From Cryptosporidium bovis (taxonomy: Eukaryota > Apicomplexa > Conoidasida > Eucoccidiorida > Cryptosporidiidae): 64,000 nucleotides of DNA. The position numbers and the translations under genes are program-made. The stretch spans positions 372,001 to 436,000 of the forward strand of contig VHIT02000054.1 in NCBI GenBank assembly GCA_009768925.2, written 5' to 3'. Under the pieces are notes generated by a model. It was not told the DNA's origin. It saw only the letters and a program-made list of their open reading frames with translations, and did not search any database. Shown here one piece after another: positions 1 to 9,862 of the stretch (position 1 is its first letter; every line of letters begins with the position of its first letter).

Positions 1-911
1 CAGACAAGTTCTGGCCAGGTCCATTGACATTGATAGGAAGGAAAAAAGCCAAAATTTCCGATGAGATTACAAACACAGGTAAAGTCGGTGTCAGATGTCC
101 AAACAACCACCTAACTTTGGAATTGCTTCGTATTTCTGGTGTTCCGATTGCTGCACCTTCAGCCAATCGATCTAATCATATCAGTCCTACAAGCCCAAAG
201 CATGTTCAAAAGGAGTTTGACGAAGATTATATGAATTCTATAGGAATTAAGATTTGGATTTTGGATTGTGGTGAATGTTGTAATGTGGGTGTTGAATCAA
301 CAGTAATAGAATATAATGAAGATGAAAACAGTATTGTGATTTTTAGGTATGGATCGGTTTCCAGTAAACAAATTGAATTTGTTTTACACAGTATGAAAGA
401 TAAATTTAAGTGGTTTGAGGACATTAAGGTTCGGTATTTTAACAGCAATAAAACAAAGCATGAGGCATCTAATTCCTGTGAAATTTTAAGTCCAGGAATG
501 AACATTAAACACTACTCACCAATAGTTAAGACAAGCATAATAAAATTCGTTTCAGATACGTCTAAGTTCAGACCAATTGAAATTGACCTCAAAAAAGTAA
601 TTATTATCGACTTTTGTTCTAAATTACTACCTATTAAGAATGAATTTTGTCACTACTTTTCCCTATGTGAAAACGACGATTTCAGTTTTGCATGCAAAAA
701 TTTATTTAGTATATTACACCAGGCAGAGGATTTCATTTTAAACCTCGTTGACGACAAAGAAAAATATCATATATTTATTGTTGGTTTTGAGGTTTTAGAC
801 GACTTTTCATTTCCCCTGTGGGATAGAATTTATAGGGCCTCTTCTGGTAATATTATTTATTCGAGTTTGGCCGATTTAGAAAGCAAAAAATTCAAAGTAT
901 TTGAATCTTGA
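1..911 (+). CDS. SUA5: Threonylcarbamoyl-AMP synthase Sua5 (5' partial)
   Basis: This is the C-terminal ~302 residues of a gene entering from the left edge; the frame is open from base 3. Sua5 makes threonylcarbamoyl-AMP from threonine, bicarbonate and ATP, the first step of the t6A37 modification of ANN-decoding tRNAs. Visible family marks are DKFWPGPLTLI at the edge, the APSANRS segment, GVESTVIEY and the FRYGSV strand of the YrdC-like domain. A linker SPGMNIKHYSP follows, then a separate C-terminal Sua5 domain of roughly 120 residues. The linker and extra domain distinguish Sua5 from the short YrdC form. The product is probably cytosolic; no organellar signal can be judged because the N-terminus is missing. 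Identification is firm, but the start lies outside the window. Confidence 0.93.
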   Translation, partial: DKFWPGPLTLIGRKKAKISDEITNTGKVGVRCPNNHLTLELLRISGVPIAAPSANRSNHISPTSPKHVQKEFDEDYMNSIGIKIWILDCGECCNVGVESTVIEYNEDENSIVIFRYGSVSSKQIEFVLHSMKDKFKWFEDIKVRYFNSNKTKHEASNSCEILSPGMNIKHYSPIVKTSIIKFVSDTSKFRPIEIDLKKVIIIDFCSKLLPIKNEFCHYFSLCENDDFSFACKNLFSILHQAEDFILNLVDDKEKYHIFIVGFEVLDDFSFPLWDRIYRASSGNIIYSSLADLESKKFKVFES

Positions 912-1070
912 ACATTAATATTATTTCTATATTGCAATACAATATTGTAATTTTTTTCGTCTTGTTTCAAGTTTCCAACATAATTCTCATTTACATGCTT
1001 GATTAGCCGCCGTTTAGTATACCTGATGCGTTCCGGAACCTAATGATTTCCCGTATGATTATCTTAAAAA

Positions 1071-2360
1071 ATGAATGTACTCGAATTTCCTGTTGTTATC
1101 GATACTGGACAGTTTAGAACAAGAATGGGTACTGCTGCAAATCCTTATCCACAAATAATCGTTGATACTTTACTTTATGAATCTGTAAATGAAAAGCACA
1201 TAAAAATAAATAGAGACGTTTTTAAAAATCTTAATTTAAATAAATCTTATCTAGGAAGTAACTCTGCCAATCTAGAAAATTTGGATTTAAATGAAAATTT
1301 TTTTACTATTAATAATTACGTTGGTTCAGTTTGCCCTTTTTTATACACAGATAGAATAGACTGGAATTTATTGGAAACTTTTTGGACAGATATAATCACT
1401 AAAGAATTATATTACGATACATCCCAACTTCCAGTGTTATTATCAGAACCACACAATGCGCCGTTTGATTTTCAAGATCATACGATGGAATTCTTTTTTG
1501 AATCCCTTTCTATTCCATCATTCAAAACAATGCCTCAAGAGTTACTTTCATTCAATGCAATACAAAAAAATATGCCAAATGTATTTCCGGATGACTCTGG
1601 AAAGGGGTCTGTTGGTGTTATTGTTCACTTCGGTGACTCTAGCACACGTATCTTACCTATCGCATCCGGTTTTCTTCTAACAGAATTTATTGGAACATTA
1701 AACATCGGAGGATTTTCAGTTACTAAATCACTGATAAATAAATTTGGACCCTACTTAGAAAGTAATCTGACAATTTCACATAGTAATATGAATGTTTTAA
1801 AGTCTTTTGGGCTATTCGATGACTTTATTTCTGATCTTATTATTCCTCCCCTATCGGAAGAAATAATTAGTGTAGTGAAAAAATGTCCCGTTGACTACAC
1901 ACGTTCACTTCTTGGAAATATACTATTTATTGGTGGGGCTTCGAAGAATAGTTCTTTAGTTTCAAAATTTGAAAATTACTTTAAGGTAGGTAACATTTCT
2001 GTTTAAACTCCTATGAATGCATATATTTACTTTAATTATGTGTTCGCATTCATCATTATTTTTTTAGGCACTACTGAAAAGATTAGAAATCAATTTGAAT
2101 GAAGTCTCAATAAATTCTTTGGGTAACTCAACTTGTGAAAAAAATATGAAATTAAGGTCATGTTTAACATGGATGGGAGGTTCTTATTTATCAAGAAATA
2201 AGGACTTTATAGAAAAATACTTCTTTAATAGGAAACAGGTATGTGGCCTTAAACGATTAAATCTCTTCTCTGTAACTCTTACTTCTCTCTTAAGTACGAA
2301 GAATACGGTTCATGTGCAATAAGGAGATTATCAAATAAAGACGGTGTTTATACCGCTTGA
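1071..2360 (+). CDS. Divergent actin-related protein, three exons
   Basis: My model is join(1071-1985, 2068-2238, 2295-2360), 383 aa. The introns are 82 and 56 bp (GTAGGT...TTTTTAG and GTATGT...TTAAG), both phase 0. Without splicing the frame stops at 2006 inside the first intron and loses the actin C-terminus. Visible actin-fold signatures are the first phosphate loop as VIDTGQFRTRMG, a second loop GVIVHFGDSSTRILPIASGF, the adenosine motif FIGGASKNSSLV, TWMGGSYLS in exon 2 (actin W-I-G-G-S) and YEEYGS at the start of exon 3. Sequence between the motifs is poorly conserved, so it is an Arp rather than conventional actin. The class is unresolved (Arp6-, Arp8- or Arp10-like are all possible) and the role is therefore uncertain. 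It follows Sua5 by 159 bp on the same strand. Confidence 0.8.
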
Positions 2361-2449
2361 TGTCACTTTTCGAAAAAATCCACAAAATAATCTTAAGAAA
2401 AATTATCGAGTATAACTAAGAATAGTTTTACTGTTTAGATAAGTATTAG

Positions 2450-3805
2450 ATGATATTTTCAAAATTTATATTTTTTTATACACTTTGTTTACATTTTACA
2501 ACCATAGTCAAATGTACTGATCTAATTAGCATCTTCAACAAAAAAAATACTTCACCGAACATAATAAGTAGTGAAATTGTGTGGAGCTTAGCTTCACACA
2601 AATGCCCATATTGGACCTCGGATATATTATGGGTTTTATATGATGTTAAAAATGGAGAGGGTTTTTATCTTCAAAGAGGTGTCTTTGATAGAACTATTTT
2701 ATTAACAGCTATATTGAATGAAAAAATTCAAAAACACGTTAAAGGTATTACTGTATCACTTGTTTTACCACCATTTTGTAACATTGCCCACTGGAGCTAC
2801 GAAAAAAATCGCAGGTTACCCTGGTCTTTGTTTTACGACATTAAACAGAGTAAAGTACCAATATTTGAATACTACGTTTTAAAGATGTTAATTGGAAACA
2901 CAGATTCAAAGGTAGATTTAGTTGGGTTAAATTTTTATTACAATGACCACAGAGAAAAGAATACCTACGTGGAATTTTTTGGGAAGAAAGAAATTATAGA
3001 GAAGAAGTTTAATAACTCCAAATGCAACTTCGGAAAGTTCTTTGATGGTGAAAAGTCTATTTACTCCGGTTATTGCGAGTATATACGAGTAAACAATCTA
3101 TATTGTTTCAATTACTACAAATTAATGAGATCAAAAGAAGTTTCAGATACAATTTACGAAGTATTCATACCAAAACATAATTATAAGAGATTGTTTGTTT
3201 TTTTGCTAAAACATGTAGATGGCATTTTTGTTCCCTGGCCACGGGAATTAGATGAATTTGGAGTAATTGATATTCTACAGCATAGCAATTACATTGTTAA
3301 AAAGTACAAGTATTATATTTCAAAAAACAGTTTTTTTTTCTCGGGCGGCCCATATTTAAGTATTCATTTAAGAAGGAATGATTTTATAATAGTAAGACGA
3401 GATGAAATACCAAGTTTTAGGCAAGTTTTAGATAGGTCATTACAACTTTCAAGGGAATTTGGAATCAGTCGCGTTGTAATTTCCACCGATGGAAATGAAA
3501 AGGAAAAAAACGAACTGAAATCAATGTTCGAAAGTTCCGGACTTATCTTGCAAATAATTGACATTGACTACGAAAAAGAAGATGGAATTATATCTGCTAT
3601 TAGCCAAATTGTATTGTTAAATGGAGAGTACTTCATTGGGACAAAAGAATCACGTTTTAGTCTGTCTGTTTCATGGGAGTGTACCTTAAGAGAAAGATAC
3701 AAAAAAAAATTAGGTTTGAGCCATAATTTCAATAGATGTAATGAATACTTTTGTAAGGAAAGCCAACCAATTTGCAGGGAACACAGAGATAGGTTACCAA
3801 AATGA
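2450..3805 (+). CDS. POFUT2: GDP-fucose protein O-fucosyltransferase 2
   Basis: The 451-aa protein starts with a hydrophobic signal segment (residues 1-21, ending VKC), as expected for an ER-lumen enzyme. POFUT2 adds O-fucose to thrombospondin type 1 repeats, which in apicomplexans are found in secreted adhesins. Family marks are VLYDVKNGEGF, where Glu70 sits at the position of the human catalytic Glu, and VLPPFCNIAHW. The donor-site strand YLSIHLRRNDF follows, with GTKESRFSLSVSWE near the C-terminus in the place of the usual G-T-x-x-S-x-F-S. Several cysteines lie in the last 40 residues. The frame is single-exon. It is tail-to-tail with Elp3, only 32 bp away. Family assignment is strong; activity is inferred. 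Confidence 0.88.
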   Translation: MIFSKFIFFYTLCLHFTTIVKCTDLISIFNKKNTSPNIISSEIVWSLASHKCPYWTSDILWVLYDVKNGEGFYLQRGVFDRTILLTAILNEKIQKHVKGITVSLVLPPFCNIAHWSYEKNRRLPWSLFYDIKQSKVPIFEYYVLKMLIGNTDSKVDLVGLNFYYNDHREKNTYVEFFGKKEIIEKKFNNSKCNFGKFFDGEKSIYSGYCEYIRVNNLYCFNYYKLMRSKEVSDTIYEVFIPKHNYKRLFVFLLKHVDGIFVPWPRELDEFGVIDILQHSNYIVKKYKYYISKNSFFFSGGPYLSIHLRRNDFIIVRRDEIPSFRQVLDRSLQLSREFGISRVVISTDGNEKEKNELKSMFESSGLILQIIDIDYEKEDGIISAISQIVLLNGEYFIGTKESRFSLSVSWECTLRERYKKKLGLSHNFNRCNEYFCKESQPICREHRDRLPK

Positions 3806-3837
3806 ATTATTACAAGCTACTTTGAGAACACATTAGA

Positions 3838-6585
3838 TCATATAAATTTGTTCTTATTTTTAAGGTAAGTTAAACCAAAAATAGAAGTGGTAATGACACC
3901 TATTCCAATCATCCATGAAAACTGAGGGCTGTTGAAACGGTAGAAAATAGATCTAATTTTCCCAAATATCCCAAGTTTAATGTTATTCCTGTCTTTAGGT
4001 AATTCGCACTCTTTGTAGATGGAAAAACTAGAATTTTGGTTCTGAGTAAAGTCATTATTAAACATCTCAAGTGAAATGGAATTAATATAATTATTTAGAT
4101 CAATTTCTTTACTTATTGCTAAACCAGGTATTTCCTTATAATTTCTTAAGTCCCTCAATTCACGATTAGATTCCATATTTCTAATGTGTTCCAGAACACT
4201 AAATAAGTTGGTATCAAGACTGCAATCTAGAAAGCTTATTTCAAAATCATCTGAGATTGATATGAAGCTTGAATCTAAATTCTTTACCATGTATGTATCT
4301 TCAAGAGAATAACCATTATTTCCATAATATTCTCTTACTCCAACTCCAGATATCACTACAATACGTGAAAACCCATGATGAAATGATAGATATTCAGCAG
4401 CTCTAAGAAGTGCCTTCCCAAATCCCTTATGTTGAACTGCTCCTTCAACCTCATTTCTAGTTGTATAATGAGGGACAACTGTCCCATATATGTGTAATTC
4501 TCTTATTAGGGCAGAATTCCTTATAACAGGAATTTTATTTAATATCTCCTCGCTATCTTCCAGGAATTCCTCACTTGAATAATCAAAGTTATTCAAATAA
4601 TGACTTTCAACTTCCAAATTGTTTGAAAATTTGTTATTCACTATTTCATCTTTATATCGTATTCTTAGTCTTATGAAACCAAAAAGATCAGATTCATCTT
4701 TTGATTCTAATGAAATAAAAAATTCCAGGCCACCATAACTATCATATTTCCTTATTCTCAATACGATAGTTCTATCTCTTTCTCTAATATAATTTTCTTT
4801 TTCTTTTTGACGTATTTTTTTCACTTTTTTCTTTTTGTTCTTATTGATATTTGTTTCCTTGTCATTCAAAATTAAAGACGTGGAGCTTATTTGTGTTTTA
4901 TGTTCATGTCGTTGTTGAATGTGTTTGTCCTTTATTTCTCTGCATCTCAAACACCTACAATATAAATTAAGTAACCTCATTTTATCATGAATCGTTTGTC
5001 TCAAATTTGTACAACTATTTCCTGCAATAATACTTTGATTTGGTATGTCTCTGATTACCCTGTTTATTCTAATCCAAGGATGTAATCCAAGTTTACACGA
5101 CAAAAGAAGATAGCAAAGTGTATCTGGAAACAATTCTGCATATGGAATATAAAGCTTCTTTTCGTACCATTCCTCAATTCTTGAGAATGGAACAACTTCG
5201 CAAGGATAAAGTTTCCACTGATCACATTGGAGTTTCGGATCACCCAAAACGTCAGAAAGCATCAAATAGTCATTTACTACTCCCAATGTCTGTGCATTGT
5301 CAAAACCTATCTGCTTTTGTAATTCTCTCAAAAACATAGTTTTTTTGTCCAAAATTTCGAGTTCAGCCTTCGAGAAGTTTGATCCTATACCATTTGAATG
5401 ATCATAAGGATTTGGTAAGTCAGGCATTAAGTGAATATCCACTTTATATCCAGTGTCTTTTAGAAGTCGAATAGATCTAACAATTTGACGCATATAACAT
5501 CCTCTATTGATTAACTTTAAAACAAAGTGATCTGTATGTTGAATTCCTAATTGTACTCTTGTACAACCAAGTTGTCTCAAATGAATGATTTCATCAATTG
5601 TGATGTAGTCTGGTCTTGTCTCAAGAGTTAAACCAATTATTCTACATTCTGCGCTTTGATTAAGTTCAATTTCTTCGTGTAATGAAAGTTTTTCACGGTC
5701 TATATAATCGTTTTTATCTGAAACCAAGTTTCTATTAGTAAATGTATTTGCTGCATAGTAAACATCTCTAATAAAATTGTTTTTGTATTCTTTTGGATAT
5801 CCACTCCAAGTTCCACCTAATATTAATATTTCAATCTTATCAATAATATGTCCGTTATTCTTTAATGTTATAGATCTATCTCTGAATTGATTTATTGGAT
5901 CGAATGAGTTTTGATTTGCTCTTAATACAGCAGGTTCTGTTGATAAATAACTTCTTGGTTGTCCAGGTTCATTTGGACAGTAGTGGCAATCATGTTTACA
6001 GGAAAACTCCCCAGGTGATGTTAATATAGTGATTACAACAACACCAGATTGGCTTCTAACTGCTTTTTTAGAGAGCAATGATTTTTCAATGTTGTTTATT
6101 TTCTCATTTTCACCAGTCTCAATAAAATCTTGATAAATAATTTTCACACTTTCGTCTGGGAGATCCAACCCTTTTTGTGATATTATTTCTTCATAAACCC
6201 TGATTATTTGTGATTTACTTGGGGCAATTTTGTGACGCCTCCTTAAAATATTTATCACATTTTCATATTCTTTCCTTGTCTTTGGTGACAACAAAATCAA
6301 TTCGTGAACAAAAGAGAACAAGGTTTCTACTTCTAAATTTTCTTCCCACTTTTGACGTCTATCATAGTTTAACCATTCAGATGAGCTTTTACAAAAACTC
6401 TCAAGATGACGTCTTCTGTGAGTATTCATCAAATCCTCTTTTGTTAATTGCTTAATTTGTCCTGCATAAATTGGAAAATCATCTCTGAGTGCAGGTATAG
6501 AATTATTAACTTCTTCAAATGTAAGTGAAGTTTCAATAATATCGTCTTCATTTGAATGGTCATCGTTTTTTTTCGTTTTTTCCAT
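3838..6585 (-). CDS. ELP3: Elongator subunit 3 (radical SAM / acetyltransferase) with C-terminal membrane tail
   Basis: This 915-aa protein matches Elp3, the catalytic Elongator subunit that makes cm5U-type wobble modifications in tRNA. The radical-SAM CxxxCxxC is at Cys196/200/203 (SCKHDCHYCPNEPGQPRSY), followed by ILGGTWSGYP, LTLETRPDYI and VQLGIQHTD. A lysine-rich insert (about residues 565-600) separates it from the GNAT domain, whose acetyl-CoA loop is QHKGFGKALLRAAE (about residue 715) and which continues into REYYGNNGYSLED. The last 27 residues hold a hydrophobic stretch at about 892-908 followed by KNKNKFI, the layout of a tail anchor. Toxoplasma Elp3 is known to be tail-anchored to the mitochondrial outer membrane; here the target would be the mitosome, which is inference. 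The gene is head-to-head with the gene at 7717 across 1.1 kb. Confidence 0.94.
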   Translation of the reverse strand: MEKTKKNDDHSNEDDIIETSLTFEEVNNSIPALRDDFPIYAGQIKQLTKEDLMNTHRRRHLESFCKSSSEWLNYDRRQKWEENLEVETLFSFVHELILLSPKTRKEYENVINILRRRHKIAPSKSQIIRVYEEIISQKGLDLPDESVKIIYQDFIETGENEKINNIEKSLLSKKAVRSQSGVVVITILTSPGEFSCKHDCHYCPNEPGQPRSYLSTEPAVLRANQNSFDPINQFRDRSITLKNNGHIIDKIEILILGGTWSGYPKEYKNNFIRDVYYAANTFTNRNLVSDKNDYIDREKLSLHEEIELNQSAECRIIGLTLETRPDYITIDEIIHLRQLGCTRVQLGIQHTDHFVLKLINRGCYMRQIVRSIRLLKDTGYKVDIHLMPDLPNPYDHSNGIGSNFSKAELEILDKKTMFLRELQKQIGFDNAQTLGVVNDYLMLSDVLGDPKLQCDQWKLYPCEVVPFSRIEEWYEKKLYIPYAELFPDTLCYLLLSCKLGLHPWIRINRVIRDIPNQSIIAGNSCTNLRQTIHDKMRLLNLYCRCLRCREIKDKHIQQRHEHKTQISSTSLILNDKETNINKNKKKKVKKIRQKEKENYIRERDRTIVLRIRKYDSYGGLEFFISLESKDESDLFGFIRLRIRYKDEIVNNKFSNNLEVESHYLNNFDYSSEEFLEDSEEILNKIPVIRNSALIRELHIYGTVVPHYTTRNEVEGAVQHKGFGKALLRAAEYLSFHHGFSRIVVISGVGVREYYGNNGYSLEDTYMVKNLDSSFISISDDFEISFLDCSLDTNLFSVLEHIRNMESNRELRDLRNYKEIPGLAISKEIDLNNYINSISLEMFNNDFTQNQNSSFSIYKECELPKDRNNIKLGIFGKIRSIFYRFNSPQFSWMIGIGVITTSIFGLTYLKNKNKFI

Positions 6586-7716
6586 CTCTTAATGAATTAT
6601 TTTAACTATTAATTTTAAATTGAAGATCCTTACATTAACACAAACACTATTCTTTTGAGAAATATCACAAATAGTTACCAAAACGTTTTTAAATCGTGAT
6701 ATTAGTAACAAATAAATCGTTGTTACTAGAGATCAGCAAGTATTTAATGTAATTAATTATAACTCAAACAAACATTCGAATTTGACCATTAACATCTACA
6801 GTTATTTAAGATGCTAAAGCGTCAATACAACAGCGCCTAGTTCGTTTTAAGTAACCTTGCTTTTGCGGAAAAAAAGGGCAAAATTATACTAAGATGCTTT
6901 CAAAAAAAAAAAATAAAAAAGTCGAATAAAAATCATATCAAATACTAAACATTTCGAAGGAAACATTTTACAGGTAAGCTAAGGGTTTTTATAGAGGAGA
7001 GTAAATACATTGTATCTTTGTTTTTTTCCCCCTCCCCAACTAGTTTAACATCTTAGTTGTCAGTATCAACACAAAAAATTTAGACTAGGTCGCAGATAAA
7101 CCCCGCCTATAGACAGAGAAGTAAGGGATTTTTACGAGTAAGATAATAAAAATGCTAAGAGGAAATCATCCTATTAAGTTTTTTTTTTGGAAAGAATATA
7201 AAGGTCATAAAGTTTGGGTTGGACAAACCCAAAGTAAAAGTTTTCTTTAGCTGGAAATTTCACCAAGTACGTGTATAATAATATACAATAATTTTTATTT
7301 CGACTTAAATATCACATTGTGAGACTTGGTTTTTTTTAAAAAGGTATACATTCATTGCTATATTGTAGTTATGTATTATCTGCTTTGTTGGAAATAATCC
7401 ATATACATCAACATCAAATTTATACCATTTACAATTATACCTGAAATTTGGGCACTTTAAAAAACTACCTTTTTCCTCTAAGTGGTAAACCGATTTTTTT
7501 ATTGGTTCTTACGAACAAGCACGTACAAATAAGCAAATATATATATATATGTTATAAATGTTTGCATACTAGATGTTACTGGGAATTATAGTCTGGATTT
7601 TATGAATTCAACACGATTGTCTGGAGAAAGTTCTTTGAGTAGGAATCAATATATTTTCGTAGATTATAGACAACACATGCAAAGATATACCTTTCTGTAC
7701 AATATCCAAATACCAA
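6586..7716. other. 1.1-kb head-to-head spacer, no gene seen
   Basis: The spacer lies between the Elp3 start and the start at 7717. It is AT-rich with many A/T homopolymers, a short (AT)n run at about 7536-7551 and small GC-richer islands around 6825-6865 and 7090-7110 (CCCCGCC at 7101-7107). I saw no long reading frame, tRNA or familiar snRNA in it. It probably holds two promoters and long 5' UTRs; an upstream non-coding exon of the 7717 gene cannot be excluded. Confidence 0.5.
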
Positions 7717-8304
7717 ATGTTGCTCAAGACCCCTGATAAAAAACAGTCCTCAAGCGGATGTCCAAATTATCCGCAGTCATCAAGAAGAAGGAAAAAGGAT
7801 CTAAATATAGACAATATTTGTACGAGTCCTGGATCTGCGAATAATGTTGTGGAGAAGAACTCAAATAAGACTTATAGAGAAGACCCAGGTGCTCTAATAC
7901 TGAAACTGCTACATAATGGTCGCAGAAGTGTCGTGACGAATGATATTTCCCTTACAAGCAATAGTTTTAGATCGCAAAGTCGTACTAAACATTGTGGTCC
8001 TGTTATCCCACTAGTTGAAACCTCAGAAAAGCAACCAGATAATGTCTCTGATATAAAGGTTCCAGAGAATAATACATCAACTCTATTTACAACTCCACCT
8101 CAGAATAGAAAAGGGAGATATAGCGTATTTTCTACTTGTGGTACAAATAATCAAAAGTGCACTAACTACTCGAATGGAGGGAACGAGAAGTCATTAACGT
8201 CTTCAAGCTCGTCAAACCCAACAAATTTCGCGTTACCAATGTATATGAGATCTCCAAATCCAGAAAATATTCCAATGCCGTGTGGTTTTCCAATAGAAAG
8301 CTGA
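7717..8304 (+). CDS. Low-complexity protein ending in a PNRC/Edc1-like motif
   Basis: The 195-aa protein is basic, Ser/Asn/Pro-rich and probably disordered. I do not recognise it as a whole. Its N-terminus is K/R-rich (SRRRKK at about residues 22-27), and a hydrophobic patch DPGALILKLLHNGRRS follows at about residues 56-71. The C-terminus has the spacing FALPMYMRSPNPENIPMPCGF (residues 171-191, split here as FALPMYMRSP + NPENIPMPCGF). This resembles the pattern [YF]A-x3-[FY]-x2-SP-x-P-x2-[LI]P-x-P-x-F of PNRC/Edc1-type decapping activators, which bind Dcp1. That makes an mRNA-decay cofactor plausible, but this is inference from one short motif. The start chosen is the first ATG in the frame. 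Confidence 0.55.
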   Translation: MLLKTPDKKQSSSGCPNYPQSSRRRKKDLNIDNICTSPGSANNVVEKNSNKTYREDPGALILKLLHNGRRSVVTNDISLTSNSFRSQSRTKHCGPVIPLVETSEKQPDNVSDIKVPENNTSTLFTTPPQNRKGRYSVFSTCGTNNQKCTNYSNGGNEKSLTSSSSSNPTNFALPMYMRSPNPENIPMPCGFPIES

Positions 8305-8647
8305 TGGCTACATTGGTACATTTTGAAACAAAAATCGAGTATTTAAGTGGACTAACGCTATCGGTTGATTTGAGGATGGTTTCAATAGATGTGATGAATA
8401 TTTTTTGTCGATTTAATGCTTTTTTTGAATAAACATTCGTTTCCTAAACTTATCTTGGTTGTTTGGACGAACTATGGAATTGGATTCAAGTAACTTATAG
8501 GAATACATATTGCACTTCTGTTCAAATTCACATGTAGAATTTTTTTTAATTTTTTTTTTGATTTGGCGTTTTTTTCTGTAACTTGTCTGACTAATAAATC
8601 TTGAATTATAAATTTCACTTTCGCCTTAAGTGGTGTAAAACTGTGTT
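8305..8647. other. Tail-to-tail spacer
   Basis: This spacer is 343 bp between the stops of the 7717 gene and PTPA. It carries T-rich runs around 8538-8580 and AATAAA-like words (for example near 8430). It fits two 3' UTRs; nothing else was seen. Confidence 0.5.
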
Positions 8648-9598
8648 CTAAGTGAATTTTATTATGTTCCCAAATACAATGTGTTGAGCGATCGGGAACT
8701 TGTCTAGGATTTCAGCAATATACATTTTGATCATACCTGTATATACTTTTTTCCACGAAGGAATTGAAGTTAAACTGTACAAAACAGGTGAACATTCTGC
8801 AAAATAAACATTTGTTTTTACATCGAGAATGTGTTTTATCGAATTTATATATAGGAGTTTGTCACTGTATGTATTTAAAATTGATTGATCAAGTATTTGA
8901 GAAGGCAAAATGGGGAATTTATCTTCCGAATCAATAAACTGGGCTGATCCAAACACAAAAGGAAGGAAATGATAGTCATCTAGGCCCCAAACACCTCTAG
9001 ATCCGGCAGGTTCAAGAAGATAAATTGATTGAAGTTTTCTCATCAAGAGGATATATTTGTAAAATATTACCATTACTAATTCAGTAAAATGATTATGTCT
9101 GATAATCCCAAGCCTATTGATACAAAATAGAAAAAGGACGAAATTCAATTCATGTCCCGTTCCGTAATCAACCCTGTTTCTGTTACCAAAAGATTCAACA
9201 AAGTAAATTTGAACTTCTTCTAAGTAATCAGATTTTGAATTCAGTAGTTCCTCAAGGTATGAACTAGATAATTGCTTTGCACGATCATACCAAGTTTGAA
9301 ATGCTTTATTCCCGAATCTCATAGGTTGTTTGATGGGAGGTATTTCATCAACAAGTGAGTCCAACTTTGCCAATAAATCCAGCAAAATAAATATAGCTGC
9401 CACACTTGGATCTTGTTTTGATGGTTTTTCTAACTCGTATTCACATTGTGGGATTAAACTTTTACCACGAACACTTCTAGACAGTAATTCTATAAATTCG
9501 ATTATTTCAGAATGGGTCTTCCCATCAATAAAGATACCTAGATGCCTCTTGTCAAGAATCCTAGTTTCACACTTAATTTTCTCGCTTGCTTTGCTCAT
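8648..9598 (-). CDS. PTPA: Serine/threonine phosphatase 2A activator (PTPA/Rrd)
   Basis: The 316-aa protein matches PTPA (PPP2R4, yeast Rrd1/2), a peptidyl-prolyl isomerase-like chaperone that loads metal and activates PP2A catalytic subunits. Recognisable blocks are RFGNKAFQTWYDR, the near-invariant VDYGTGHELNF, and EPAGSRGVWGLDDYHFLPF followed by FGSAQF. The lid region FAECSPVLYSLTSIPSW and GMIKMY come at the C-terminus. Length and block order are those of the family, and there is no sign of a membrane or secretory segment. It is head-to-head with the Arp4-like gene, 264 bp apart, which implies closely spaced or shared promoters. Confidence 0.95.
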   Translation of the reverse strand: MSKASEKIKCETRILDKRHLGIFIDGKTHSEIIEFIELLSRSVRGKSLIPQCEYELEKPSKQDPSVAAIFILLDLLAKLDSLVDEIPPIKQPMRFGNKAFQTWYDRAKQLSSSYLEELLNSKSDYLEEVQIYFVESFGNRNRVDYGTGHELNFVLFLFCINRLGIIRHNHFTELVMVIFYKYILLMRKLQSIYLLEPAGSRGVWGLDDYHFLPFVFGSAQFIDSEDKFPILPSQILDQSILNTYSDKLLYINSIKHILDVKTNVYFAECSPVLYSLTSIPSWKKVYTGMIKMYIAEILDKFPIAQHIVFGNIIKFT

Positions 9599-9862
9599 TA
9601 TAAGAACAATTTAAACTATTGAAATGGAGTTACATTAATAACAAAAAATTGATTTGGGTCTGAAACTGTCCTAAAATTTTATTTTAAATCACAAGAATTA
9701 GTGGATTAATACAGCGGTCTTGAAACACCGGCACAAAATATTAGTTTATGCTAAATAATAATTATTAAATAAATAACATTCAAGTATTAAGTACTGTTAT
9801 AGGGTTTTGTTAATTAATTTAAATCACTTAGTTATCGTGTAAAAGCGATTTTACACTTTAAG

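Noticed and set aside
9330-9614. Frame opposite the 5' part of PTPA
   Set aside because: Shadow of a strongly conserved gene.
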